The notes beneath the pieces were generated by a model. That model searched no databases. It saw only the letters and a program-made list of their open reading frames with translations, and was not told the origin of the DNA. From the NCBI RefSeq assembly GCF_002356295.1, contig NZ_AP018042.1, positions 620,001 to 684,000 of the forward strand: a stretch of 64,000 nt of DNA, given 5' to 3'. This document shows positions 20,682 to 28,585 of the stretch, piece after piece. The position numbers and the translations under genes were made by a program. Source of the stretch: Labilibaculum antarcticum (GTDB taxonomy: Bacteria; Bacteroidota; Bacteroidia; Bacteroidales; Marinifilaceae). The number at the start of each line of letters is the position of its first letter. The stretch's first letter is position 1.

Positions 20682-20819
20682 TTTCTTTTTATTTCTATAA
20701 TCTCTTAACCTTACTCGTTTAAAACACTTCATTTTCGTGAGAAAACAACTGTTTGTTTTAAATTACGCTACCACACGATTAAATACCGGGTTCAGTATCA
20801 GAAACAAAAATCTTGTTTA

Positions 20820-21923
20820 TTACACTGATAATTCTTTGCTGTATTTTGACACCACCTGCTTCATTTGCTCATATTGCTCTTCCATGCTTGTTAATAATTT
20901 GTATTGAGCATGAGTTCTAATCAAATTGTGCTGCGGTGCTTTTATTTTATAATAGTTATCCCCATCAATATAATCCATTAAGAATCGAAGAACCTGTTCG
21001 AAAGTGATGTATCTGGCCGAAAAAGCAAGATATTCCATTTCAAAAGCGGTCAAAAACGAAACTGTCTCTTCCAAATATCCTTTGGTATATGCCTTGAATA
21101 TATCCATATCCATGCTCACACGATCCAAATTATCATCATCCTCTAAGCCAGTATTGGTATATGATCTCATAGAATCACCGTAATCATTCAGCACCGTACT
21201 ATTCAAGACTGTATCCAAATCGATCACACACAAATCATTTCCCTCTTTATCAAAAAGAATATTGTTGATTTTGGTATCGTTATGAGTTACCCGTGTAGGG
21301 ATCGTTCCATCCTCAACAAGAGTCCAGAATTCAAGCATTTCCTTACGGCGATCCTCAACCCAGGCAATCTCTTCAGTCAATTCAGCCTTACGGCCTGCAG
21401 GATCTTTTATCAACACTTCATCCCATTGCTTAAAACGAAATCTGATATTATGAAATCCAGGCAGAATATCGACCAATGGTTCTTTCATATCCGATAACAT
21501 CGATTGAAATTTTCCGATTCCTTTACCTCCAGCATAAGCCAATTCAGGACTATCTGCTGCTTCGTATGTCAAATTATCTTTAATAAAAAGACACATCGCC
21601 CAAAACTCTCCTTCTTCATCTTTGAAATAAAGATCCCCAGTTTTAGTTGGTGTGATAGTCATTGCTTCACGCATGATATCTCCACCTTTAGCAGCAACCT
21701 TCTTTTTAAGGTGAGTTGTTACTTTTAAAATATTCCCCATCATACTAGGAACATCCTTAAATATATTCTTATTCTTGCGTTGGAATAAATAGTTTGGAGC
21801 TTCTTCCCCAACAGTCGTTACAATAAATGTATCGTTAATAAAACCTTCTCCAAGAGGTTTAATATCTGCTATTTCCCCTTCTATAGAGAATTTTAATGCT
21901 ATTCCTTTTAAATTATCTGTCAT
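20820..21923 (-). CDS. NahK-like N-acetylhexosamine 1-kinase (APH fold)
   Basis: A 367-residue aminoglycoside-phosphotransferase-fold kinase. The catalytic loop is RVTHNDTKINNILFD near residue 210, and the metal-binding segment is VIDLDTVLNSTVLNDYGD. This DTKxNN form matches anomeric N-acetylhexosamine kinases rather than the HGD of aminoglycoside kinases. It would convert GlcNAc or GalNAc plus ATP to the 1-phosphate. Neighbours fit exactly: a phosphohexosamine mutase to interconvert 1-P and 6-P, and a nucleotidyltransferase to make the UDP-sugar. The permease gene lies 57 bp upstream. Substrate preference is inferred. Confidence 0.82.
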   Translation of the reverse strand: MTDNLKGIALKFSIEGEIADIKPLGEGFINDTFIVTTVGEEAPNYLFQRKNKNIFKDVPSMMGNILKVTTHLKKKVAAKGGDIMREAMTITPTKTGDLYFKDEEGEFWAMCLFIKDNLTYEAADSPELAYAGGKGIGKFQSMLSDMKEPLVDILPGFHNIRFRFKQWDEVLIKDPAGRKAELTEEIAWVEDRRKEMLEFWTLVEDGTIPTRVTHNDTKINNILFDKEGNDLCVIDLDTVLNSTVLNDYGDSMRSYTNTGLEDDDNLDRVSMDMDIFKAYTKGYLEETVSFLTAFEMEYLAFSARYITFEQVLRFLMDYIDGDNYYKIKAPQHNLIRTHAQYKLLTSMEEQYEQMKQVVSKYSKELSV

Positions 21924-21980
21924 ATTTCATCTTTGAATGAGGGCACAAGAATCGTATTGCTCATGCCCAAATTGGACTTA

Positions 21981-23204
21981 TTATTTTGTTCTTATTTTAT
22001 GTCCTTTTAAACCGTAATAAAGAATATAAAGGAAACAAGGAACACAAACCCAATAGGCATTCTGTGCACCAACAGAATCCTTCATTAAACCGTAAATAGT
22101 TGGAATTAAAGCTCCACCAACAATAGCGATAACCATTAATGATGAACCTGCTTTGGTAAATTTACCCAAATCAGTCATTGCCAATGGCCATAAAGCAGGC
22201 CACATTAAGGAACATCCCAAAGCCATAAATGCGATGAAGAAAATCGATAAATCTTCAGGGGAAAACACAACCATTAATGATCCAAATAGAGCCAGAACAG
22301 CACAAATTCGCAAGGCTGTAGCCTGACTAAGATATTTAGGAATTAAGGCTGCACCACAGATATATCCAATAACCATACCTATAGGGGCAATCCATGCGTA
22401 ATATTCCGGATTGGCCAAGCCAAGAGTTGTTGCATAATCAACCAAAGTTCCTAACGAAACAGTTTCAACTCCAACATATAGGAAAAGGGCAAGTACACCT
22501 AACAAAAGATGAGGAAACTGCCAAACCGATGTTTTATTTGCGGCATAAGGACAATCGTCTGCTGAATCTTCATCCTCTCCTACTGCTTTTACTTCCGGAA
22601 GTTTAGCCAATAGTGCCAATACACCTAGAAGAACAAAAACACCAATAATAATGTAAAAAGGTATGTTTATGTCAGTTAGTGATACATTTTCCACTTCTTT
22701 TCCAATAATCAAAGCCAAAAATAAAGGCGCAATTGGCCAGGCCAATTTATTTGCAATCCCCATATAGCTCATTCGCTTTGCGGCGCTTTCAATAGGTCCT
22801 AATATGGTAATATACGGATTCACAGAGGCCTGCAGGAAAGTATTTCCCATACCGCTAATGAACGAAGCCAGCAAAAACAGAGGCAGACTTTCCATTCTTG
22901 CAGATGGAATAAATAAATAAAAACCAACTGCAAACATGATAAAAGATAAAGCCATTGTTTTTTTATAACCTATTTTACCGATCACCAATGAAGCTGGATA
23001 TCCAAAAATTAAAAACGCGGAGAAAGTAGCTGCAATCACTAAATATGATTCGGCAGAAGAAATATCCAAAGTTTTCTTTAAAAGCGGAATAATATAACTG
23101 TTTATCCCCAGTGCAAATCCAATTGCAAAAAACATTACTCCAACTATAACAAGAGGAATTACGTACCTGCTTACTTTAGTATCCACTACTTGTGCGCTTA
23201 CCAT
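21981..23204 (-). CDS. FHS-family sugar permease (FucP/GluP/NagP-like)
   Basis: A 407-residue inner-membrane MFS protein with about twelve helices. It belongs to the fucose/glucose-galactose/GlcNAc proton symporter family. The first helix and loop (FFAIGFALGINSYIIPLLKK) and GMGNTFLQASVNPYITILGP in helix 4 are the family marks. In this context of NahK, NagB-like and ROK proteins it is most plausibly a GlcNAc or GalNAc permease (NagP-like). It lies 64 bp downstream of the mutase gene and 57 bp upstream of the kinase gene, consistent with one operon. Confidence 0.85.
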   Translation of the reverse strand: MVSAQVVDTKVSRYVIPLVIVGVMFFAIGFALGINSYIIPLLKKTLDISSAESYLVIAATFSAFLIFGYPASLVIGKIGYKKTMALSFIMFAVGFYLFIPSARMESLPLFLLASFISGMGNTFLQASVNPYITILGPIESAAKRMSYMGIANKLAWPIAPLFLALIIGKEVENVSLTDINIPFYIIIGVFVLLGVLALLAKLPEVKAVGEDEDSADDCPYAANKTSVWQFPHLLLGVLALFLYVGVETVSLGTLVDYATTLGLANPEYYAWIAPIGMVIGYICGAALIPKYLSQATALRICAVLALFGSLMVVFSPEDLSIFFIAFMALGCSLMWPALWPLAMTDLGKFTKAGSSLMVIAIVGGALIPTIYGLMKDSVGAQNAYWVCVPCFLYILYYGLKGHKIRTK

Positions 23205-23268
23205 AATTTTAAAAATTATAAGATTACTATTTATATATTATATTCTTAAGTCTAAAATAATCACTTCC

Positions 23269-24648
23269 TCAAATTGTGTTTTTCATCAATTGCCTTACGC
23301 AATCCACTAAATTACAGGCATACTCTTCAGTAGTTGCTTCTGAGTAAATTCGAATAATGGGCTCCGTATTTGATTTTCTCAGGTGCACCCATCCTTCCGG
23401 AAAACTAATCTTCAGTCCGTCGATTGTATTACAAGGATAATCGTTAAATTTTTTGCGAACTTGATCCATTATGCCATTCAAATTGGAAACACCCTCCAAT
23501 TCAATTTTTTGTTTTACAATTTTATAATCGGGATAGCCCGCCCTCAGTTCTGAGCAAGTTAATTTTGATTTAGCCAGATAGGTCAGAAATAATGCCACTC
23601 CAACAAGTGCATCTCTTCCATTGTGCAATTCAGGATAAATCACACCTCCGTTGCCCTCACCTCCTATTACTGCCGAATGATTCTTCATTTCCCGAACCAC
23701 ATTCACCTCGCCTACTGCTGATTCATAAAACTCAATGCCATGCTTTTCGGCAATTTCGCGAAGTGCCATTGTTGATGATAAATTGGCAACTAAACTGCCT
23801 TTTGTATTTTGAAGTACATAATCAGCCACCGACACCAAAGTATATTCTTCGCCAAATGCCTGCCCGTTTTCGCAAACCAAAGCTAAACGATCAACATCCG
23901 GATCTACAACAATTCCAAGGTCTAATCTTTCATTCTTAACATATTCCGATATTTCTACAATATTTTCAGGGAGAGGTTCCGGATTATGAGCAAAATTACC
24001 ATCAGGATTGCAATTGATTTCCTTCACCTTTTTCACACCTAAAGCCATCAGTAATTTAGGAATTGCAATTCCTCCTACCGAATTCACTCCATCAACAGCA
24101 ATCGAAAAATCAGCTTCTTCAATCAGCTTTTTATCCACCAAAGGTAAATCCAGTATATGTTGAATATGAGTCTCTAAGTAATCATCTTTCCGAGAGTACT
24201 TTCCTAAATCATCAACTTCGTTGTAATTGAAATCCTGTTCTTCAACAAGATGCAGCAAATCCTTTCCATCCTGATCAGAAATAAATTCGCCTTTTGCATT
24301 CAATAGTTTTAGAGCATTCCAATTTTTCGGATTGTGACTTGCTGTAATAATAATACCTCCTCCGGCTTTAAAATCAGTAACAGCCATTTCCACTGATGGA
24401 GTAGTTGCCAATCCAAGATCAACAACATCGACACCTACTGAAAGCAATGCTCCAACAACAAGCTGATTCACCATCTCACCGCTGATTCTAGCATCACGAC
24501 CAATTATTACTTTTTTATTAGCACCACTATTTCGAAGCCATATGCCAAAAGCTCCTGATATGCTAACGATATCCATTGGTGTTAAGGATTGTCCTGGTCT
24601 TCCTCCGATAGTACCTCTTATACCGGATATAGATTTTATTAATGTCAT
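23269..24648 (-). CDS. glmM: Phosphoglucosamine mutase-like phosphohexomutase
   Basis: A 459-residue cytoplasmic alpha-D-phosphohexomutase. The phosphoserine loop is IITASHNPKNWNALK near residue 106, the Mg-binding loop is VDPDVDRLAL, the substrate loop is GEGNGG and the phosphate-binding site is RKSNTEPIIRIY. It would interconvert hexosamine 6- and 1-phosphates, linking NahK to glycolysis and to UDP-sugar synthesis. A Shine-Dalgarno-like TAGGAG (24655-24660) lies six bases before the ATG. The stop overlaps nothing; the pyrophosphorylase-like gene ends only 17 bp upstream. It may be a catabolic paralogue rather than the housekeeping GlmM, so the symbol is tentative. Confidence 0.85.
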   Translation of the reverse strand: MTLIKSISGIRGTIGGRPGQSLTPMDIVSISGAFGIWLRNSGANKKVIIGRDARISGEMVNQLVVGALLSVGVDVVDLGLATTPSVEMAVTDFKAGGGIIITASHNPKNWNALKLLNAKGEFISDQDGKDLLHLVEEQDFNYNEVDDLGKYSRKDDYLETHIQHILDLPLVDKKLIEEADFSIAVDGVNSVGGIAIPKLLMALGVKKVKEINCNPDGNFAHNPEPLPENIVEISEYVKNERLDLGIVVDPDVDRLALVCENGQAFGEEYTLVSVADYVLQNTKGSLVANLSSTMALREIAEKHGIEFYESAVGEVNVVREMKNHSAVIGGEGNGGVIYPELHNGRDALVGVALFLTYLAKSKLTCSELRAGYPDYKIVKQKIELEGVSNLNGIMDQVRKKFNDYPCNTIDGLKISFPEGWVHLRKSNTEPIIRIYSEATTEEYACNLVDCVRQLMKNTI

Positions 24649-24665
24649 TTTATTCTCCTATAAAA

Positions 24666-25565
24666 TTATGCCCACAATTTAGAAGGATATGTTCCCTTCT
24701 CAATCAATTTACCAATCGCTTTAATTGCTTTTTCTTTATCCTCCCGGTAAGTCACCCCAAACCACTGAGCATCCGACTTCAATACTTTAACCTGTGTTTT
24801 TCCATCTTTAATGACCTTAGCAACTACTGAAGGAATAAAAAATTCTGATTTCAACTGATCTCCCTCAGTATTTAAGAAAGAAATAAACTGAGCTTCCAAA
24901 TGATCAAATACTTTAGGAGTAAAACCCCAAAAATTCATAGAAACTGTTGTTTCCGGAGCAAGCTGAATCCATTCTTCATTCTCCTTGTACGCAATTCCAT
25001 TTTCCAACTTCTCAATATGAGTACGCTCAACAACAGTTGTTAGATGATCATTATCATTGGTTTCACAAACACCTCTTGATACTGATCCATTTTCTGAAAT
25101 GGTATTGCCTAACTGGTAGCCAACCATACAGTTTTCTTCATCAGTAATAGACTTACTCAAATAATCAACAATAGTAGTAAAAGCCTCAACACCATAGTAA
25201 TCGTCTGCATTAATCACCGCAAAAGGTTCATTAATACATTCTTTAGCCATTAAAATTGCATGACCCGTTCCCCAAGGTTTTTCACGTTCCAAATTATATA
25301 CGGATCCCTCAGGTACCTTTCCTATTTCCTGATTTACGTAATCAACTTCAATCTTCCCGGCTAGTTTTGTATCAAAAAGCTCTTTAAACTCTTCCTCAAA
25401 ACTCTCTCTAATAACAAAAACAATCTTACCAAAGCCGGCCTCAATTGCATCATGTATCGAATAATCAATAATGATTTCATTCGTTGGTCCAATCGGATCG
25501 ATCTGCTTTAATCCCCCATACCGACTTCCCATTCCTGCTGCTAATACCAATAACGTAGGTTTCAT
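24666..25565 (-). CDS. NDP-sugar pyrophosphorylase-like nucleotidyltransferase
   Basis: A 299-residue single-domain nucleotidyltransferase. The start at 25565 (MKPTLLVLAAGMGSRYGGLK) places the nucleotide-binding loop at the extreme N-terminus as usual; 25583 is an alternative. Further motifs are GTGHAILMAKE and the metal-binding FAVINADDYYG. No left-handed beta-helix acetyltransferase domain follows, so it is not a GlmU. With the NahK-like and mutase genes immediately downstream, it probably makes UDP-GlcNAc/GalNAc or UDP-hexose from salvaged 1-phosphate. The exact base and sugar are unknown. Confidence 0.82.
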   Translation of the reverse strand: MKPTLLVLAAGMGSRYGGLKQIDPIGPTNEIIIDYSIHDAIEAGFGKIVFVIRESFEEEFKELFDTKLAGKIEVDYVNQEIGKVPEGSVYNLEREKPWGTGHAILMAKECINEPFAVINADDYYGVEAFTTIVDYLSKSITDEENCMVGYQLGNTISENGSVSRGVCETNDNDHLTTVVERTHIEKLENGIAYKENEEWIQLAPETTVSMNFWGFTPKVFDHLEAQFISFLNTEGDQLKSEFFIPSVVAKVIKDGKTQVKVLKSDAQWFGVTYREDKEKAIKAIGKLIEKGTYPSKLWA

Positions 25566-25825
25566 ATCTTTTCTAAATATCAATATTCAAATCAATTTTA
25601 ACTCTGCTCTTTTCTCTTTATCGATACATTCATGTAAAGATTTTTTCGAAATAAAAGCAACCATCTGCCATGCATCACTACTACTACAATGTTCCAATGG
25701 TTTTTAGAAAAGGCAGATGGTCACAATACTTTATAAAAATTGCTCCCTGTAAGAACACTACTTCTAAACAAATCTTCAACGCAAGTTGAAAACAACAGGG
25801 AGACAATTTTCTTCTTAACCAATCA

Positions 25826-27052
25826 CTAACTACTACTTAATATTTTCTTCATAACGTTTGCCATGGTTCCCATAAGAGCTGCATCATCTAATAAATCCGA
25901 ATTTACCAGCTCAGTCTCTGAACTAATTTTATCCATGGCATATTTATTCATCCACATACTTACCGGACTAATAATATACTTTCCTGCCTGAGCTAATCTT
26001 CCTCCAATAATTATCATTTCAGGATTCAGTAAGTGAATCAAAGTCACCAGACCTTTCCCTAAATATTCACACATCTTGTTTAATTGGTCAATAGCAAACT
26101 GATCGCCAGCCAAAATTGCATCAACAACAGCTCTCAAGTCAATATTTTTCCCCTCAGCCTGATATTTGGCTAAAAAACTTTCCTGACCTTTCTCAATTCC
26201 TTCTCTTATTTGCCGCACCAAAATCTTCCCGGACGTTAAAGTTTCCAGGCAACCAATTTTCCCGCAATTACAAAGCGTTCCCTCAGGATCGATTAAGATG
26301 TGCCCAAACTCACCGGCAAATCCATTTTTACCACTATGTAATTCACCATTTAAGATCATGCCTAAACCAATACCGTTACTTAAATTCAAGCACAATACAT
26401 TCTTTTTACCTTTGGCTTTTCCAAAAGCCATCTCTCCCAATGCCATGGTACGGGCATCATTGTCCAGCAATATTGAAAATCCAAGTTCCCGATTCATATA
26501 ATTCCGCAAACCTTCTTCTGCAAAGGACAAATGCGTATGTGTCAATCCATTTTCGGCATCAACCAAACCCGGAATTGAAATTCCAACAGCTAACACCTTT
26601 TCCCGATCAACATTTATTGTTTCAAGAGCGACATTGACCTTTTCAACCAATGCCTGACAATACTCACTGCTGTTTTCCAATTCAAACTCTTTAAACTCCT
26701 CACGATATACCAAGTGGTTATTCATATCGAAAACAGCAAGATTCAGTGTATGTAAATTAATATCAACACCAACTACATATTGATATTCAGGATTAACGCA
26801 AAATAAATTTGGACGTCTTCCTCCAATTGATTCTCCAATACCATTTTCAAGAATCACCCCAAAACCTAGAAGATCTTCAACAAGTGAAGCAACTAAAGGC
26901 TGACTCATTTTTACCGTTTTCACGATCTCCGCAATTGAAGCAACTCCATTATAATACAAATGGGATAGTATTTTACGATACTGATCTTGCCTCCTATTTT
27001 TAGCATTAACAGTACCTCCAAGTGTTTTTTCGTATAGAAATTCTGGTTTCAA
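25826..27052 (-). CDS. ROK-family transcriptional regulator (NagC/Mlc-like)
   Basis: A 408-residue regulator. Residues about 20-80 form a winged helix-turn-helix (ILSHLYYNGVASIAEIVKTV, then MSQPLVASLVEDLLGFGVI). The rest is a ROK domain with GVDINLHTLNLAVFD, the SIPGLVDAENG loop, LDNDARTMALGE and the zinc site CNCGKIGCLE. The glycine pattern of the first loop is degraded compared with ROK kinases, as in repressors. It is first in the run and 243 bp from the next gene, so it probably represses the amino-sugar operon and is released by a phosphorylated amino sugar. Confidence 0.88.
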   Translation of the reverse strand: MKPEFLYEKTLGGTVNAKNRRQDQYRKILSHLYYNGVASIAEIVKTVKMSQPLVASLVEDLLGFGVILENGIGESIGGRRPNLFCVNPEYQYVVGVDINLHTLNLAVFDMNNHLVYREEFKEFELENSSEYCQALVEKVNVALETINVDREKVLAVGISIPGLVDAENGLTHTHLSFAEEGLRNYMNRELGFSILLDNDARTMALGEMAFGKAKGKKNVLCLNLSNGIGLGMILNGELHSGKNGFAGEFGHILIDPEGTLCNCGKIGCLETLTSGKILVRQIREGIEKGQESFLAKYQAEGKNIDLRAVVDAILAGDQFAIDQLNKMCEYLGKGLVTLIHLLNPEMIIIGGRLAQAGKYIISPVSMWMNKYAMDKISSETELVNSDLLDDAALMGTMANVMKKILSSS

Positions 27053-27268
27053 ATCAGCGTGAGTTTTAAATTATTATTCGTACCCGAAAACAAACGTACG
27101 AAATTTATTTTAAACATGACAATACTTTTATTTTTTATTTTAAAAGATAGGGGTGACAAATGAAGAGGAATACCTGACTATGTAAACGAACTATTTTAGC
27201 CCAAACTATAGTAGTTTATGAAACTATTGTTACCATAAATATAGTCTGTCTGAAAATAAACTTATTGT

Positions 27269-27294
27269 CTCAACCAAAATATTAATTGGTTGAG
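27269..27294. repeat. 9-bp perfect inverted repeat
   Basis: The arms CTCAACCAA (27269-27277) and TTGGTTGAG (27286-27294) are separated by 8 AT-rich bases. It lies directly before the surviving IS30-like coding remnant. It could be an operator for the ROK regulator upstream or part of the decayed element. No T-run suggests it is not a terminator. Confidence 0.5.
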
Positions 27295-27521
27295 ATGACA
27301 AAGCAATACCACTCATGGGAAAGGGGATCGAACGAGAATTTAAATGGATTAATTAGATAGTTTTCCATAAAAAAAGTGACTCATAAAATAGAAGTCATCA
27401 AAGAATTAGAGATGTTCAATGGAAATTAAATAATAGGCCTAGAAAACAGCTTATGTATGAAATCCCAATATTTGTGATGAATAAATTATTATTTAACTCA
27501 GAAGTTACATTTATCCGTTGA
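27295..27521 (+). mobile_element. IS30-family transposase 3' remnant
   Basis: Two frames together preserve the end of an IS30-type DDE transposase. The first reads YHSWERGSNENLNGLIR followed by an in-frame stop; the second reads QWKLNNRPRKQLMYEI and ends LLFNSEVTFIR-stop. Both match the conserved IS30 C-terminal blocks (SWERGTNENTNGLLR and LNNRPRK). The N-terminal two thirds is absent, so this is inactive. No terminal inverted repeats could be paired. Confidence 0.75.
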
Positions 27522-27546
27522 ATTCAACATTGATTAAATCCTTCTT

Positions 27547-27953
27547 GAAAATGATAAATTCCCTGAGCATGCACTTATGATTCTTGAGATTTTAATTCCA
27601 GAGCTAAAGAAATATTTTTTTCAACTACTCCTTAGGAATGTGGGGACACTCTCCATATAGAGCATCAAATATTGGATTGTTTTAGATACATAGAACGAAA
27701 TAATGACATTTTAGCAAAATAGACTGAGCTGGCATCCAATTCTTTTATTCATCTATTTACCACAAATGTAGGTTCCACTCCTCAAAATTTCATAAAAGAG
27801 AAATACGCGAAAGCCTGTGTATTTCTCGATCATACAGAAATTAAAATTGATAAAATCGCCTAATAATTAGAATCTTACGATCAACACCACCTTACGCTTG
27901 TATTTAGCAATATCACAGAAAAACCTCCTTTAATTTATCGAAAGGGCTTATAA
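27547..27953 (+). pseudogene. Decayed AraC-family regulator
   Basis: A broken gene whose C-terminal half is still readable across frames. ENDKFPEHALMILEILIPEL, DCFRYIERNND, ELASNSFIHLFTTNVGSTPQ, FIKEKYAKACVFLDHTEIKI and IDKIA, then LTLVFSNITEKPPLIYRKG, follow the usual order of an AraC two-HTH domain. Several stops and at least one frameshift interrupt it (for example after LAK and after DKIA). No start was found; the 5' part abuts the IS30 remnant and may have been lost with it. Confidence 0.75.
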
Positions 27954-28121
27954 TATTAAAAGTCTTATTTAGTATTAATAACGTTGATATAAATAAATCA
28001 CATAGTCTCCAAGAGATTACAATAATACAACTCTTGGATAACAGTGAACTCCCAAGTGAACACTAATAACCACGCCTCTCTAAACGACAATAAATCAAGC
28101 GTTATAACATACTTAAGATAC

Positions 28122-28138
28122 TCCCTCTCTCTCCGCCA
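28122..28138 (+). other. tRNA-Ser 3'-end fragment, probable att site
   Basis: Seventeen bases (TCCCTCTCTCTCCGCCA) match the 3' T-stem/acceptor end, discriminator G and CCA of bacterial tRNA-Ser. The upstream sequence shows no D, anticodon or T-loop, so no complete tRNA exists here. Such 3' fragments are what tyrosine-recombinase integration leaves at the distal junction of an island. A strong hairpin 21 bp further on would be the original tRNA terminator. Confidence 0.6.
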
Positions 28139-28159
28139 TGCAGAAATGCAATAGAAGGA

Positions 28160-28192
28160 AAAGCCTTGTAAACGTTAAGTTTACAAGGCTTT
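28160..28192 (+). terminator. Strong hairpin downstream of the tRNA fragment
   Basis: A perfect 14-bp stem (28160-28173 with 28179-28192) with a 5-nt loop is followed by a pyrimidine-rich stretch (cttcattt). No gene ends nearby on the plus strand, which fits a terminator inherited from a tRNA gene. Confidence 0.75.
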
Positions 28193-28585
28193 CTTCATTT
28201 AGTACCAAGGCAATTCAAACACCTAAAACAACATTAAAAAGGTGTAGCATTCGGTGTAGATTCGAAAGCTTAATTTCGCCACGCCTACTACAGGTGCTAA
28301 CACACTACAATTCAGCATTTTGACCCGTTCATAAATCAATCGTTTGCTCGTTTTGACAACCTGAAAAGAGAAAAATCTGATTGGTATTAATATTGCAGAA
28401 GGAACAGTGGAAAAATACAGAACAAGCTATAAACACACGAACGAATTTATGAAACACCAATATAAAGCTGATGAAAGGCCCTTTGCGGAAACCAGGTTCC
28501 AATTTATTTGAGATTCCGAATTTCATATTAAACCCCAACCTAAGTATAAGTCCACTATTCTTAAACCGGAGAACCAGAAAACTGA

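Noticed and set aside
28122-28192. A complete tRNA-Ser gene
   Set aside because: Only the last 17 bases fit; the D, anticodon and T arms are missing.
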